From the NCBI GenBank assembly GCA_029339505.1, contig JAQISU010000108.1, positions 17,758,001-17,822,000 on the forward strand: a DNA stretch of 64,000 nucleotides, read 5' to 3'. Source of the DNA: Unio delphinus (lineage: Eukaryota; Mollusca; Bivalvia; Unionida; Unionidae). A model generated the notes under the pieces. It saw nothing but the letters and a program-made list of their open reading frames with translations, made no database searches and was not told where the DNA came from. The translations under genes were made by a program, and so were the position numbers. This document shows positions 44,954 to 56,914 of this stretch, one piece after another. How positions within the stretch are numbered: the first letter of the stretch is position 1; every line of letters begins with the position of its first letter.

Positions 44954-46508
44954 CAGATCTGCCAACATTGAAGAAATCAAAATCAGGAAAATCACCATTA
45001 AAAATCAGGAGGCAGGGTAAAAAATCAGGATGTACAAGAATAACGTGTATATACAGTATCATGATAAAGATGTATATTTTTGTTATTTCAGTTAAGTGTA
45101 TGTTGCAGATTTGCATTTCTGCAAGAGTTCATCATTTATTTGTTCTTGGGTGCCAATTTTGCTAACAAGAATAGCTTCCAGGGTTGATGATGACAGGCTG
45201 GCTCTTTGACTAGTTCTGTTTTTTTTTCTGATCATTTCGAATGTTCTTTCAGCATTGCTGTTGCTGTGCAGTATTGAAAGTAATGTATTGATAGCATTAC
45301 TCTCCCAAGGGTTGGAAACAATAATTGGCCAGATCCATGCTTTTTTCCTGAGAGAAACCAACTGAAGATCTGCTCTTTCCATATTCAATTATGCGTCTAA
45401 ATTGTAGCTTTGGTACAGCTGAAACACTCTATGCAGATCATCAGTGTTGATTACTTCTATTCGGCTGGAGAAGACCAGGTCCTTAAATAAGGCTACAGAT
45501 TGTTTAGCCACATCTGCAATGTTTGCATGAATGAGCAAGTCATCCTTTAATGGAAATTTTTCCTTCATGTATGACAGTGATTTGATCCAAAGGCCCTACA
45601 TGTAGTGCATTCTTGTCTGTAACTGCACTTCATATAATTCATCTTCTCTAAAAGTTTTTTAATTGCCTAACCAAAGTGCAAGTCCTGAGAACAAGTGTAC
45701 AATCATCTTTAACATCAATTGCTGTGATGTCTGTCTTGTGAACAATGTACTTTGGTTTAATAATAATCGAAAGGAATTCTCTATACATGGATAGTAGAAT
45801 GTATCTGGTCTTGTGAATTAGGGGCTTGTCATGCTGCAGAGCTTTGTTGGGTCTGTGAAAACTAGGTACGTCTCAAGTTTAGGTTATCTTTTATTCTTTT
45901 CAGCCTGGCATTGCTGAGACTCCAAGCAGGTGATGACTTTGTTTCTTTCTGCCTAAACCATCTGTCAACCATCGCAGCACCAGCATCTGCACCTGCCTCC
46001 TTACAAGCAGCTCTTGAAGCCTAGTGTGCTTTTGCCTTTTCTTCTATTCTAAATACATTTTCTCAATAAACTCACTAAGTGTCACCCACAGCTCTAGAAC
46101 TTAGAAGACGATTCATGCACGTTCCAAGAGAAAGATTTCTAGTTGGGCAATACTTCAGGATTTTCCTGACTTCATCATTATGCAGAAGTTGAAAATTCTT
46201 GAAATCTCACACTTTTTTATCACTCAGTTCCAGGTAATAATATATATCCAGGAGAAGCTCATCAATCCGCACAGGTAGCTCATGAAACCCGAAATGAAGC
46301 TGGATATAGTAAAGTACTAAAAAAAACATACCAGACACAGAAAAACCAGATACAGAAACACAGAAAAGGAAAAGGGAATTTTTGTACCAAAAATATACGG
46401 ATTTTTTCTTGAGCTGAAAAATCTGGATTTTTTTTAAAAACAGGGGAATTGGGAGATAGGTCCAAAAATCGCGATTCTCTCGATTTTTCAGTAGGATTGG
46501 CAGGTCTG
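44954..46508 (-). mobile_element. hAT element with transposase C-terminus
   Basis: The left end CAGATCTGCCAA is matched by the inverted right end CAGACCTGCCAA. CTGTAT flanks both sides (six of the expected eight bases). On the minus strand, 45,092-45,388 encodes a typical hAT C-terminal dimerisation region (INTLLSILHSNSNAERTFEM, then SLSSSTLEAILVSKI). Further transposase-like pieces with stops run to about 46,200. The N-terminal BED finger and most of the catalytic core are missing or unreadable, so it is a dead copy. Confidence 0.8.
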
Positions 46509-46514
46509 CTGTAT

Positions 46515-49210
46515 ATTTGCAGTCCTATCAATGGACTGCTGTAATGAAGTTATAAATTGAGAGGTTACATTACGAAAACCCTTTTCTCTAAAAACAGACT
46601 CACTAGCATGTTGGCTGTGATTGAAAAAGTAATGTGTTTATAATAAAAATAGAAAATTTTGTATGTGAAAAAAAACCTATTACTTGAAACAATGAAAATA
46701 AGCATACTGGGAAAATGAGGTCATAAATTCTGTTAAGAGAATGAAAAACATGTCACATACACTGTGTTACTTTGGTCCCACTTCTCCCTGTTGAGCTATC
46801 ACTTCTCCCTGTTCTGTTCAAAAGAAGAAGTTGCTTCTCAATAAAATTCCCGACTAGCTTAACCCTTCACACCAGATGATGAGGTGAACTGATAAAGGAT
46901 GACCTGTTTGACGGGTTAAAATCCATCGTTTTGTACATCACACCTGAGAACATTTTTGTCTCAAACTTTCCTTAGAAAAAAAATGTGTTTGATTTGCTCA
47001 CATCAGTACAGGGCATGTTACAATCATAATTGTGAGTGAAGGGAATTCTTCCTATCAACATTTTGATGTCAATATTTGCAATACCAAAAACAAATTTATA
47101 AATGACTGGTGCAAGTCAAACAATAATATATTTCAAAACACACAAAAAATATTTTAAAAACATATTGCTGAAGAACAGTTTCAAGTATTACCGGTACATA
47201 GCCGAGTACAAGATAATAATCTAGAAAATAGGTAAATTGAAAACAGATAACCAATAGCATTGAAGGTAACTAATTTCATACAACCTCAACTATTTTTCAG
47301 GTGAAATATTAGATAACTCCATCAATCAAGTAGTTTACATTTCCATCTAATTTTTGATTGAGCCATTCTCATTTCCACACATTTGTTAAAAATAATATCC
47401 AAAAATTATGGCGTCATTTTCTCTCAAAAATCATGGTAAGCAATATTTTGCAAGCAAGTTTCATTCTTTCCATCAGTTTCCATTACATAAAGTACACAAA
47501 GATAGAATGTTTTTTTTTTAACCAATCAGAATACTCTTTATAATGATCATGTGTTAAATGATATACAGAATGAATACTTTACAAGGATCATCATGGAATG
47601 GGACCAGATGGCTTGGGATTTTTTTTTAGTCTAGAAAGGAGATGACATAAAAAAACAAAATACATTGAGAATGATTTTTCTTGTAAGGAAAAGTTGGAAT
47701 TCCACTACAAAACAGAGAAAAACCATGTCTGGCTACCACTTCTTGCATTATGGTATTTCAATACACAACATTCAACATTATTATAGATCACACCTTTAGG
47801 CCGACTTCATCCAAAAATGTCCATGTACTTTAATGTTGAAGTTTACTGCATGTATTTCTCAGGGTATGTCAATAATGACTTCCAAGGAATCTTTATGTAT
47901 GGGTTGGGTCAGAAGTCCAGGCATTTTTTCATATCTGAGCATCTTCATTGCAGTTACAAATGCAGAGGTGAAAACTGACATTATTCTAGGTGACCTACAT
48001 AGCATGTGAGATAAATTGTACAAATTTTTTATTAGATATTCTGAACTTTAAATACAATTGTAACATGGTTAATAATAAAAATCTGATTAAAACTTGGAAA
48101 CAAACTACAACAGTATTGTTGGTATTGCTAGTATTACCTTCTAAAAATTCATGGTATGTCTCACAAAATGCTAGCAACACAAGCGACAAAGTCACATTAC
48201 AGTCTGAAGATAAGACTTAATCGATTTGGAAAACTGACCAAAAAATATCCCTATTCCAAATATTTGGTACTAAAATAGCACCAGTTTTGATTTATGGGTT
48301 GGAAGTCTTGGGTTTCTACAAAGTAGTTAACATTTAAGTTGAAAAAGGTCACTTTGCAAATGCATTATTTATATCACAAAATACACACCAAACGTATTTA
48401 CTATAATTAATTGAGTAGAATACTAATGCATGTTGTAAGATATATAAGAATTCTTAAGTACTAGTTCATATTATTAAAGATAGCTGATGAAAGATTCAAA
48501 ACATTTAACATGCAACTGACATGGGGAGAACACTGTGATAGTTGGATGAATAACAGGGGCTCACATTGTTGCTTACAATGTAACTGTCAGTCATACATAT
48601 ATTTTCTTATACTATATATATGACTTATGGTTAAATTGTAAGCAGTGATACTAGTGGGGTGAATAAAGTTATGAATCCACTGTTTTCATATGGAATTGGG
48701 AATGGGACAAGTTTGTGTTAATTAAGAGCTGGGTGGTGAGAACATCTTTTATTTATTTATTTTTTAAAACTCTTTTTCATTATATTTAAACACTGTAAAA
48801 ATATTTTTTAACAAGAACTAAAAAAATGGAGAGCAAAATTCAATGGATAGATTAAGCCTTTAAATAAGATCCAAAGTTTGAGTTGTCAAAAGATTATTTG
48901 AAGTCCTTGTACAGTAGTTAAGTAGATTTATGCATGTTCAAAAATGTTCATGTTTAAAACTACATTACAGAGATTGTTTGCACTTTGCAATATGAAGGAA
49001 AGTACTTCGCTAAGCGAGTGAGATAATGCCAACCAAAAATTTAACTTTATAACGATGCAAATGAAATGAATAATTACCATCTAAATGTATGTGTAATACA
49101 ATTATTCAAAATAACATAAATAGTTGATCCTGAATGCACACGTGATCAATTGTGACACTGTATGACTTGTAAAACAATTTATTGCAATACCATCTCTAAA
49201 GATAAGTGTA
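46515..49210. other. Intergenic sequence without recognised features
   Basis: 2.7 kb of AT-rich DNA between LARS1 and NUDCD2. I see only short frames, no transposon ends and no tandem array. Confidence 0.55.
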
Positions 49211-49218
49211 GTGATTTC

Positions 49219-50437
49219 ATACATGCCAAGTCTCCCGAATTGTTTGGGAGTCTTGATTTTCAACCCCATCTTTTGATCTACCGATTTGCCAACAAGATCT
49301 CCTGGAAATTAAAAAAAATGCCAAGCATAGGTATTTCCAGCTAAAACAACATTCACTGTTCACGACTACCGTGATCCGTCAATCAAGTTATTACTATTGG
49401 AATATTCTCTGCCTTTTCCATCACATCACGATCAGAATATCATTGGCCTTTGCTGTTGTACAGTACGTAGTGTGCTCCGCCGGAGGCAAATTACCAAATA
49501 CATAAAAATTTAGGTATATTCCAACAATTACTTCCTGGGTTATTTAAAAAATTCTGGTGCCATGTCTAAACGTCAGCTAACGAATTCAATGGAAAATATG
49601 CCTTCCAAGAAAAAGAAATATGTTTGCAAGTTCAACAGTGATTGGATAGGCAAATTTAAATGTGTGAAGCGCAGTGATAAGGGAGAAAGCTTTGCGTACT
49701 GCACAGCTTGCAACACTTATTTGAACATTTCTAGTGGGAGAAAAAAATGATCTTACAAGGCACTTGAAAAGAATGCAGCACATTACAAACGAAAAATCGT
49801 CACATAATGTGCCTAAAGTAACACAAATGTTAGCACCAACATCAGTAGACAGTGTCACTAAAGCTGAGGTTCTGTTTGCTAACTTTGTGGCAGAGCATAA
49901 TTTACCATTCTTGGATGCTGATCATAGCTGTGTAAGGTTGTTTCCTGACACACAAATTGCTCAGAAATTTCGCTACAAAAGAACTAAGGTAACAAACATT
50001 GTTAACAATTCACTGGGTCCAACGTATGACAGTCAAGTAACTTTACTACGCAAGGAAAACTGTCAAAATTTATGGGGAAAAACTGTGTCGTCACTAATAT
50101 CATGTAAAAGAAATGCGAAGTGTGACTTTTGAGCTCAGTCCTTCAAATGATTTGTGTACTGCTTCAAAAGGAGCTTCTCTACAAGACTTAAAAGATAACC
50201 AAGACATGTTGAAAAAAAAACTGTTTGTTTGAGTGTTTGAAGTTAAAGTGCGTCATTATTTTTTTAAGATTCTTAAATTATTTTTATTAAGAAAATAACA
50301 TAACAAAATTAAAAAAGTTCAGTAACTATTATTTATTATAGTTATTTTACTTTAGTCGTTACGCTAATCTCCCTGATTTGGACCCAATCTCCCTGATTTT
50401 GAACACAAATTTTGGTTCCAGAAAACTTGGCATGTAT
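49219..50437 (+). mobile_element. hAT element with BED-finger transposase N-terminus
   Basis: The ends ATACATGCCAAGT are inverted repeats. The flanks GTGATTTC (49,211-49,218) and GTGATTTT (50,438-50,445) are a 7-of-8 target duplication. Plus-strand frames 49,562-49,750 and 49,734-50,132 encode a transposase N-terminus. This comprises a BED-type zinc finger (FAYCTACNTYLNIS, then LTRHLKRMQH in the second frame) and the segment ADHSCVRLFPDTQIAQKFRY before the catalytic core. A frameshift at an A-rich run near 49,745 separates them. The catalytic and dimerisation parts are deleted. Confidence 0.83.
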
Positions 50438-50559
50438 GTGATTTTCTCCAAGATCCTCACTTTGGTTAACATTTTTGTGTGTTAAAAATACATTTTTTAA
50501 AAAGCCGTTTTAACCCCTGTTAGCGACTTGTTTCAAAACTCTTACTTTGATTCGTAGTG

Positions 50560-50690
50560 ATGTTTGGGAGACCTGTATGATATCCCACAGTCACTTTATC
50601 CTGACATATGCCAACCAGTCCTAACACTAACCTCTTATTTTGAGCGCCTAGCAAGGCAGCCTAAGTACCATTTATTACAAAACTATGATG
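50560..50690. repeat. SINE fragment
   Basis: Matches the middle of the SINE at 43,947 (CAGTCACTTTATCCTGACA, then CCAACCAGTCC and an AACCTCTTATTTTGAG-like part). The tRNA head is absent. Confidence 0.45.
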
Positions 50691-51439
50691 ACCTCCCATA
50701 TTCGAGGTATCTTACTCTGGTAAAAATATATTAATAAAGTGATCTGAAAAGTATTATTATTACCTATGTCGATATAAAGATGTCCATAAATTATCACTGA
50801 ATTTAGATCAGACTCGGCGACTGTACCAGACGTTCCAACTTTTGGTATCAATCTGTGATAAAGAAAACATTTAGATAAAGTTCCAATGCATATTTAAAAT
50901 TAAACACATATATATTGCAGTTAATGACGCAATAACTATTGAATACCAGGGTTTTAAAAACTATATTAAAGGGTGGGGAAAATACCAAACAAGTATGATG
51001 ACATACATTGTCAACTCGTAGCCACATGCATTAATGGTAGTAAACAGGTCTGTGGATGTCGTGAAAGAAGGCTGGCATTAACATCCAGAAAACTATTCAA
51101 CTCTTATTATATATGTAATAAGATTTCAATGCATCAAACAGTAGTTTTAAAATATATGCATTATCAATAACGACTACCAATAAGTGGCCCATTCCATTAA
51201 AAAGGCTGCATGATAGTTCCTTAAATTTATAAGCGCCTAATTGGCTATGATCATTCGAGAGCAGATTCACTCGAATTTTATTTTGAGGTTCAGTGTGTCG
51301 GGGAAAAAGTACCATAGACGCTTCCAGTTATCCAATCTACCTCTAGTTGCCTGTCTTCCTCTAGCATTAATTATTTACTGCATTTGGTAATAATCAGGGG
51401 AATTGCAGAGCAAATACGTATGTGTACAGCGAAACAATG

Positions 51440-51910
51440 ATGAGAATCTCAATGTATGGTATATCATGTATGTATCTGTATCAATTATGTACAAAACCAA
51501 GTGACAAGTGTTAAAACAATGAAAGCACATAAGTAGTATAGCGTGGAAAATCAATTCAAAACCATGTGGCAAGTGTTAATATATTGAAAGTCTATTTTAT
51601 AGTGTGGAAAATCCATCAAAAACCATGTGACAAGTGTTAAAACATTGATAGCATGTAACTAATGAAGTGTGGAAAATCCATCCAAAACATGTGACAGATC
51701 TGAAAACATTGAAAGCATATAAGTAATACAGTGTGGAAAATCCATCCAAAACTATCTGACAGATCTGAAAACATTGAAAGCATATAAGTAATATAGTGTG
51801 GAAAATCCAATCAAAACCATGTGACAAGTGTTAAGATATTGAAGGCATATAAGAAATAAATTGTGGACAATCCATCCAAAACCATGTGACAAGTGTTAAG
51901 ACATTGAAAA
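51440..51910. repeat. 63-bp tandem repeat, about 7 copies
   Basis: Diverged units contain GTGGAAAATCCATCCAAAAC, ATGTGACAAGTGTTAA and ACATTGAAAGCATATAAGTA. Confidence 0.85.
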
Positions 51911-52215
51911 CATATAAGTATTGTTTAGTATAAATAACTTTTCCCCCATTGTTGTAGGTATTGTTTAGTAGAAATAAGTTCTTTAACCATTGTCATGGGT
52001 ATTGGTTAGTATAAATTACTTTTTTAAACATTGATGAATTTGTTATAGGTATAGTTTAGTATGTATAGCTTTTTTTAACCATTGTCATTGGTATTGTTTG
52101 GTATAAATAACCATTTTATCCATTGAGAAAATTGTCATAGGTACATAGGTATTGTTTGGTGTAACTAACTTTTTTAACCATTATTAAATTGTCACTTATA
52201 GTTTGCTTAGTATAA
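51911..52215. repeat. Degenerate tandem repeat following the 63-bp array
   Basis: Units of roughly 50-60 bases share GTATTGTTTAGTATAAATAAC followed by a T-rich run and AACCATTGT. Copies are quite diverged. Confidence 0.7.
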
Positions 52216-53039
52216 ATAACTTTTATAACAATGTAGGAAATTTTTAATGGTGTATGTAAAGTCATCAATCTAGAATTAAAAAGTGTCGGGGGTTGTGGCT
52301 AAGTACTGGCAGCATTATCCAATCAACGTTTTTTTTAAAGACTGCTTTTTTTAAATGTTTGCATTGTCAGTTATATATGCAGAAAAATGTCATTTAACTT
52401 CCATTTGTGACTGTAACAAATCAGAGAATGTGTGAAATTTAGTTTTAGGTGGCAAGTTTCCATTCCGCCTATATGTTATCTCAGATTTCCATTCCTCTTT
52501 GTAAACTAGTATCAGGTTTCCATTCCCCTCAAATGCTAGTATCAGGTTTAATTTAGTGTTCAAAACTGTTGTCTTAAAATGAGGCCCTTTACAGTAAAGA
52601 TAATTGTTTCTTATAGTGAAATATATAATTTCATACATTTCAAGTCTTTTTGTCACCTGTAATTTGGAGAAAAAATAATCTCTACTGTAGCCAAAAAAAT
52701 ATAAGATAGTAACAGAGATACATGTACAAAGCTAAACTTTCACCCATTTTGTCAGACACAGATGCTTTACAAGCAAAGTATTTTAGTAAGAGCTTGTATA
52801 TACCACAGGCACTAAAAGTAGATTGAACATTTATGATGCAGAAGATTTCCTTTAATGTCATATGTGTGCTATTAGGAATGGTGACAATATTTTCATTTGT
52901 AGTTATCTAGTAGCAATATCAACAATGATTTTTATGTATGAATCTTTTCCTTTGCAGATTCTTGACAAATACTATAGACCTTGTAAGATAAATCACTATT
53001 AGTGTGAACAACATTTCATTGTGAAGAATTTACCTATAG
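52216..53039. other. NUDCD2 upstream region
   Basis: AT-rich sequence before the first coding exon. A TTTGCAG about 80 bases upstream of the ATG could be the acceptor of a leader exon. I see no clear core promoter. Confidence 0.4.
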
Positions 53040-53225
53040 ATGTCAAACTTTGATGAAAGGAGTGGTATTGTTCCATGTACTGCATCATGGGGACATTGGT
53101 ATCAAACCATGGAGGAAGTTTTTCTAGAGATCAAAGTGTCGGAGGGAACGTTAGCTAAAGAGATAAAATGCACCATCAAACCAAAACACATAAAGGTTGT
53201 TATAAAAGGAGAAACTGTTCTTGAG
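53040..53225 (+). CDS. NUDCD2 coding exon 1
   Basis: The first of four exons of NudC domain-containing protein 2, 153 residues in all, close to the 157 of vertebrate homologues. The protein is a small p23/CS-fold co-chaperone linked to Hsp90 and LIS1/dynein function (family knowledge). This exon gives 62 codons: MSNFDERSGIVPCTASWGHW, then YQTMEEVFLEIKV, and the first strands of the CS domain through VIKGETVLE. It ends in phase 0 at GTATGG. The exons at 56,599, 58,843 and 59,507 complete the reading frame exactly. Confidence 0.95.
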
Positions 53226-53428
53226 GTATGGTGTTTTCTTTTAGGGAAAATACTTTTTTAATTTAGTTACTGTTTATTATCTGTGCTTATTGTTATTTTT
53301 GTATGACAGGAACTAAAATAAAAATACTCTGGACAGTGAGTGCATGCATTTATTTTTTTATCGGTAAGTTGTATTGGCGTATTTTATATATGCATTTACT
53401 GACAATATAATGCATCATCTTAATGAAA

Positions 53429-53645
53429 TACAGTAAAACCTTTTACGAGAGAATGCCCGTTCTGCCAACAAAAAGCGGTCTCTCAAGACTGATTGTCTCT
53501 CAAGCAGGTTTGTACAAAAAGACCCATTTCCAGGGTCCAGTTTTAAAACAATTTCAAGAAATAAAACGACAATCACAGATCAGCGCTCACTGGCATGTGC
53601 GCATAATGTAGTACAAAGAAATTAAATTTATTTCTGCAAATTAAA
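53429..53645. repeat. Possible mariner-like end fragment
   Basis: CAGTAAAACCTTTTACGAG at 53,430 resembles the terminus of a Tc1/mariner-type MITE, and TCTCTCAAG motifs recur inside. No matching right end precedes the virus-like relic at about 53,650. Confidence 0.3.
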
Positions 53646-53649
53646 ATTA

Positions 53650-54014
53650 AAAAAACGAGGAGGTGATATTGCAGCAAAATTGACAAAACTCCAGGGACCC
53701 TATTGGCCAAATACCCAGGAGAAAAACATCTTGCAGGATATAATTACTGTGGCCCTGGAACAAAACTCGGTATGCAACTTGATATCCAAGATTAACAAAT
53801 ACCAGGTGAATATCCTATAAATGAAATTGATGGGGCTTGTCATGCTCATGATGTTGCTTATAAAAGTAGCAATCTGCAACATAGACATTTCGCAGATGTA
53901 AAATTGATTCATGCATTAAATTCTATTATGAATAAATCTTTCAAAGAATCATTAGCTAACTGGTTAGTAATATCAGTGATGAAGGGTAAACTGGTAATAG
54001 GTGCTGGTAATTAA
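53650..54014 (+). pseudogene. PLA2-domain relic
   Basis: The frame reads the calcium-loop motif GYNYCGPGTKLG, then, after an in-frame TAA, a GACHAHDVAYKSSNLQ catalytic segment and an ending VIGAGN stop. It closely resembles the PLA2 part at 33,068-33,403. The A-rich stretch just before it corresponds to the A run that is frameshifted in the large element. The zinc-ribbon half is not found. Confidence 0.8.
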
Positions 54015-54021
54015 TATTAAT

Positions 54022-54692
54022 ATGGAATCTATTTATTATTCCACAAGAGGATACTGGAGGGGTAAATCAGCAATTAATAAACTCACCAAAGCAGCAAAGC
54101 CAAAAGTCAAAGAAGTTACTGCAGCAGATTGGTTGTCAAGACAGGCAATAAGGCAGATTTATCTACCACTGCCTAAACAAATTCGCTTTGCACATTATGA
54201 TGTCATTGCTCCAGATGAAGTTCATCAGACGGTTATATTATTTCTGCGCATAATACTGTCAAAAGAAAGACTTACAAGTACGCATTAATTGTAGCTGATG
54301 CTGCGAATAGATACCAAGAAGCTGAGCCATTATTGACAAAGGCGGCATCAGAAGTAGCTTCTGCGTTTGAACAAATTTATAGACAAGGACCTTTACAGTG
54401 GCTAAATCTATTACAGGTTGATCCTGGTAAGGAATTTCAGGGTGCAGTGTTATCATTAATGAAGCAACAAACTGTCACCAACAGGCGAGGACATACTGCA
54501 ATACACCGCGATCAGGCAATTGTTGAACAATTTAATCAAACACTTGCTGAGCGGTTATTTGGATATAAATACACAAAGGAATTTATTCAAGAAAAGAGAT
54601 CTCGTGAATGGGTTGCAAGATTACCAAGCATGATAGCTGCGGTAAATAATGAAATTACTCTAACAATCAATAATATTAATAGCTTTCATCGA
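54022..54692 (+). pseudogene. Integrase relic
   Basis: Two frames, 54,022-54,288 and 54,333-54,692, cover the N-terminal region (MESIYYSTRGYWRGKSAI) and the core up to just past the third catalytic residue (IVEQFNQTLAERLFGYKY, then EFIQEKRSREWVARLPS). A frameshift lies around 54,250-54,300, near the first catalytic Asp, where EVHQTVILFL has lost the usual Asp. It ends abruptly at about 54,680, where it joins an inverted piece of the core-like gene. It is uninterrupted at the site where copy 1 carries the hAT insertion, so it shows the pre-insertion state of that site. Confidence 0.85.
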
Positions 54693-54860
54693 TAATTGTT
54701 TTGCAATTGGTGCTATTTTTGGAGCCATCCTTGTAAATAACCCTTGAAATATCATTACCAAAGACCATCTCCATAAATCTTTCTATAAACGGGTAATCGT
54801 GAATTTACTACGAAAGTCATAGTTGGTTTATAATGGTGATTGTGTATGATCATCTTATCT
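54680..54860 (-). pseudogene. Core-like protein relic (N-terminal part)
   Basis: Minus-strand similarity to the gene at 23,121-23,585: start MIIH, a VVNSRLPVYR segment, then decayed sequence with stops. It is truncated at the junction with the integrase relic. Confidence 0.7.
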
Positions 54861-54899
54861 AATTGTTATTTATCTAATGTGGTTACAATCAATCACTGA

Positions 54900-55900
54900 T
54901 AACCATCAACGAGTTCATCAAGAAATTCATGATATACTCTTAATATCCATGATACCACTTTGAAATAATCATCTACAGATATCAGCGGCTTCCTTAATTA
55001 TTTCCGGTGAGTTATTTCCAGCTTGTTTATCCCCTATGAGAATTTCTAATCGTTCTATATCGGAGAGAATATTATTAAGACAGGCAACAAGACCACTACC
55101 CAAAGCACCACTTGGAGTTCCACTCAGAGAAAATCCACTACCAGTAGCACCAGGCACATCATAAAATTCTTCTTCAGGTCCCAATCCGAAACTTTCTAAA
55201 AACATCACCCTCATCTGTTATTCTTTCTTGTTGAGGCAGAGAAAGTTCTTCCTTGGAGGAATTTTGTCTTTTCTTTTGCTGTTTTCCTTGTTTTTGTTTT
55301 ATTATTTCTTGCTGTTTTAATTCTTCATATATGCGATACACTTTTTGTATCAACTCGACTTGTTTTAATTTAAATTTCATAAAATACATCAGCCCACTGT
55401 TGTATATTTCTAATATATTCCTTATATTTCAGTTTCAACGTTTTCCTTTTATTTTCATAAGTTGTAACCACAAGAGCTGGAAGTCCTTTTGGATCACTTT
55501 TATTGATTACTATTAAAGCCTCCTCAGTAGATTTATTATGTAATTCTTTGACTATTTCTTCACCATTTTTTTTTTGGACCAGATTGATATCTTGCCGGTT
55601 GTTGTATTGCAGGAGAAAGATTTTGTAAAAGTTTAGATATATCTCTGGTTCTCTCCATGATTTTTTCAAGTTCGGGAAGAACGCCTTTTTTTTAAATAAC
55701 TTTTCCATATATAACCTCTTTAGTGGTTGTAGTAATGGATTTGAATAATTGTTCAGCACCTGTTGTAAAATTAACTTGAGATTCCTGTCACTATTGTAAT
55801 TTTTGTCTGACAGAATCACGAACGAGTATAAATTTCTTAATCGCTGCTAGTCTGTCTGTCTCTCTCTCTCATATAGTTGTTACTGATTCTCCTACCATTA
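54900..55900 (-). pseudogene. Relic of the 275-residue structural-like gene
   Basis: Minus-strand frames 55,370-55,819, 55,174-55,389 and 54,969-55,214 carry the conserved blocks in order. These are PKGLPALVVTTYENKRKTLK with IRNIQQWADVFYEI, then a Gln/Lys-rich linker, then a Gly-rich stretch and LSDIERLEILIGDKQAGNNS. It has several frameshifts. The Gly-rich stretch between linker and end block is better preserved than in the large element and marks what the frameshift there has scrambled. Confidence 0.8.
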
Positions 55901-55925
55901 TTGTTATATGATATGATTTAATTTA

Positions 55926-56064
55926 TAGCAGCAGAGGGCGCTGCAACAAATATGCGTCTCGAAAGTTAGAAGCCTTCTTTCTGTTTTTTGTTGTTTTTGT
56001 AGGATGATTTGGTTTGAAAAACAAATGCCTCTAAAAGGTTGTAGGGTTCACCCTCTCTGCTGCT
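55926..56064. repeat. Terminal block of the relic element
   Basis: Starts AGCAGCAGAGGGCGCTGC and ends in CCCTCTCTGCTGCT, so it is a short fold-back with the same outer motif as the 315-bp repeats, in a 139-bp version with a different middle. Confidence 0.8.
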
Positions 56065-56598
56065 CATGTTATTGATTGATTTCAGGAAATTTTGTCTGAA
56101 CCAGTATGTAACTGACATGTTATTGATTGATTTCAGGGAACTTAAAACTTTTTATGAACCACTGTGTAACTGACATGTTATTGATTTATTGATTGATTTC
56201 AGGGAACTTTGTATGAACCAATATATAACTGATACATTATTTATTGATTGATTTCAGGAAACTTTGTATGAACCAGTATGTAACTAAAATGTTATTTATT
56301 GATTTATTTCAGGGAACTTTGTATGAAAAAGTATGTAACTGACATGTTCGATTGATTTCAGGGAACTTTGTATGAACCAGTAATTAACTGACGTTATTTA
56401 TTGATTTATTGATTGATTTCAGGGAACTTTGTATGAACCAGTTTGTAACTGACATGTTATTTATTCATTTATTGATTGATTTCCGGGAACTTTGTTTGAA
56501 CAAGTAAGTAACTGACATGTTATTTATTACTGATTTCCGGGAACTTTGTTTGAACCAGTATGTAATTGACATGTTATTGATTTATTTATTTATTTCAG
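56065..56598 (+). repeat. Array of duplicated NUDCD2 exon-2 acceptors
   Basis: Nine diverged copies of a unit of 50-65 bases each contain a T-rich tract, TTTCAG, and a copy of the first codons of exon 2 (GGAACTTTGTATGAACCA). In most copies a donor-like GTATGTAA follows directly. The array ends at the real acceptor (AG at 56,597-56,598) and its left edge touches the end of the virus-like relic. Confidence 0.9.
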
Positions 56599-56647
56599 GG
56601 AACTTTGTATGAACCAGTACAAGCAGATGAAGCAGTATGGACATTTG
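56599..56647 (+). CDS. NUDCD2 coding exon 2
   Basis: A 49-bp exon encoding GTLYEPVQADEAVWTF plus one base of the next Glu codon. This corresponds to the GxLxxxxxADExxWTLE strand pair of the CS domain. The donor is GTAAAT. Its first 18 bases are repeated in the array upstream. Confidence 0.93.
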
Positions 56648-56791
56648 GTAAATATAGTTGAAAACTTATTAGCATTTCTCTTTGCTATGTAAGTCTTGAT
56701 CCTAAAGAATCTTCTTATGTTCTTATACTCCAAAATGTCAGATTCATTTTGTCCACCCATTCATACATTATCCATCCATCATTCTTTTGTA

Positions 56792-56795
<4 letters not shown>

Positions 56796-56843
<48 letters not shown>
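56796..56843. repeat. (AAT)n microsatellite
   Basis: About 15 consecutive ATA/AAT triplets in NUDCD2 intron 2. Confidence 0.95.
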
Positions 56844-56844
<1 letters not shown>

Positions 56845-56914
56845 TCTTTTCAAAGAGTGACTTTTAATATAATTTAGGGCTCTCTATTATGTAGATATAT
56901 ACAAGCTAAAATTA

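Larger units (their letters stand above)
53650..56064. mobile_element. Rearranged relic of a related virus-like element in NUDCD2 intron 1
   Basis: The order is PLA2 domain (plus), integrase (plus), core-like protein start (minus), 275-residue-type protein (minus), then an end block (55,926-56,064) with the terminal motif GTTGTAGGGTTCACCCTC and CTCTGCTGCT. It shares genes and end sequence with the 17.6-kb element but is diverged. It has lost the left end, capsid, polymerase and ATPase genes. Relative to the large element, the PLA2-integrase block is inverted with respect to the core-like block. Confidence 0.85.
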
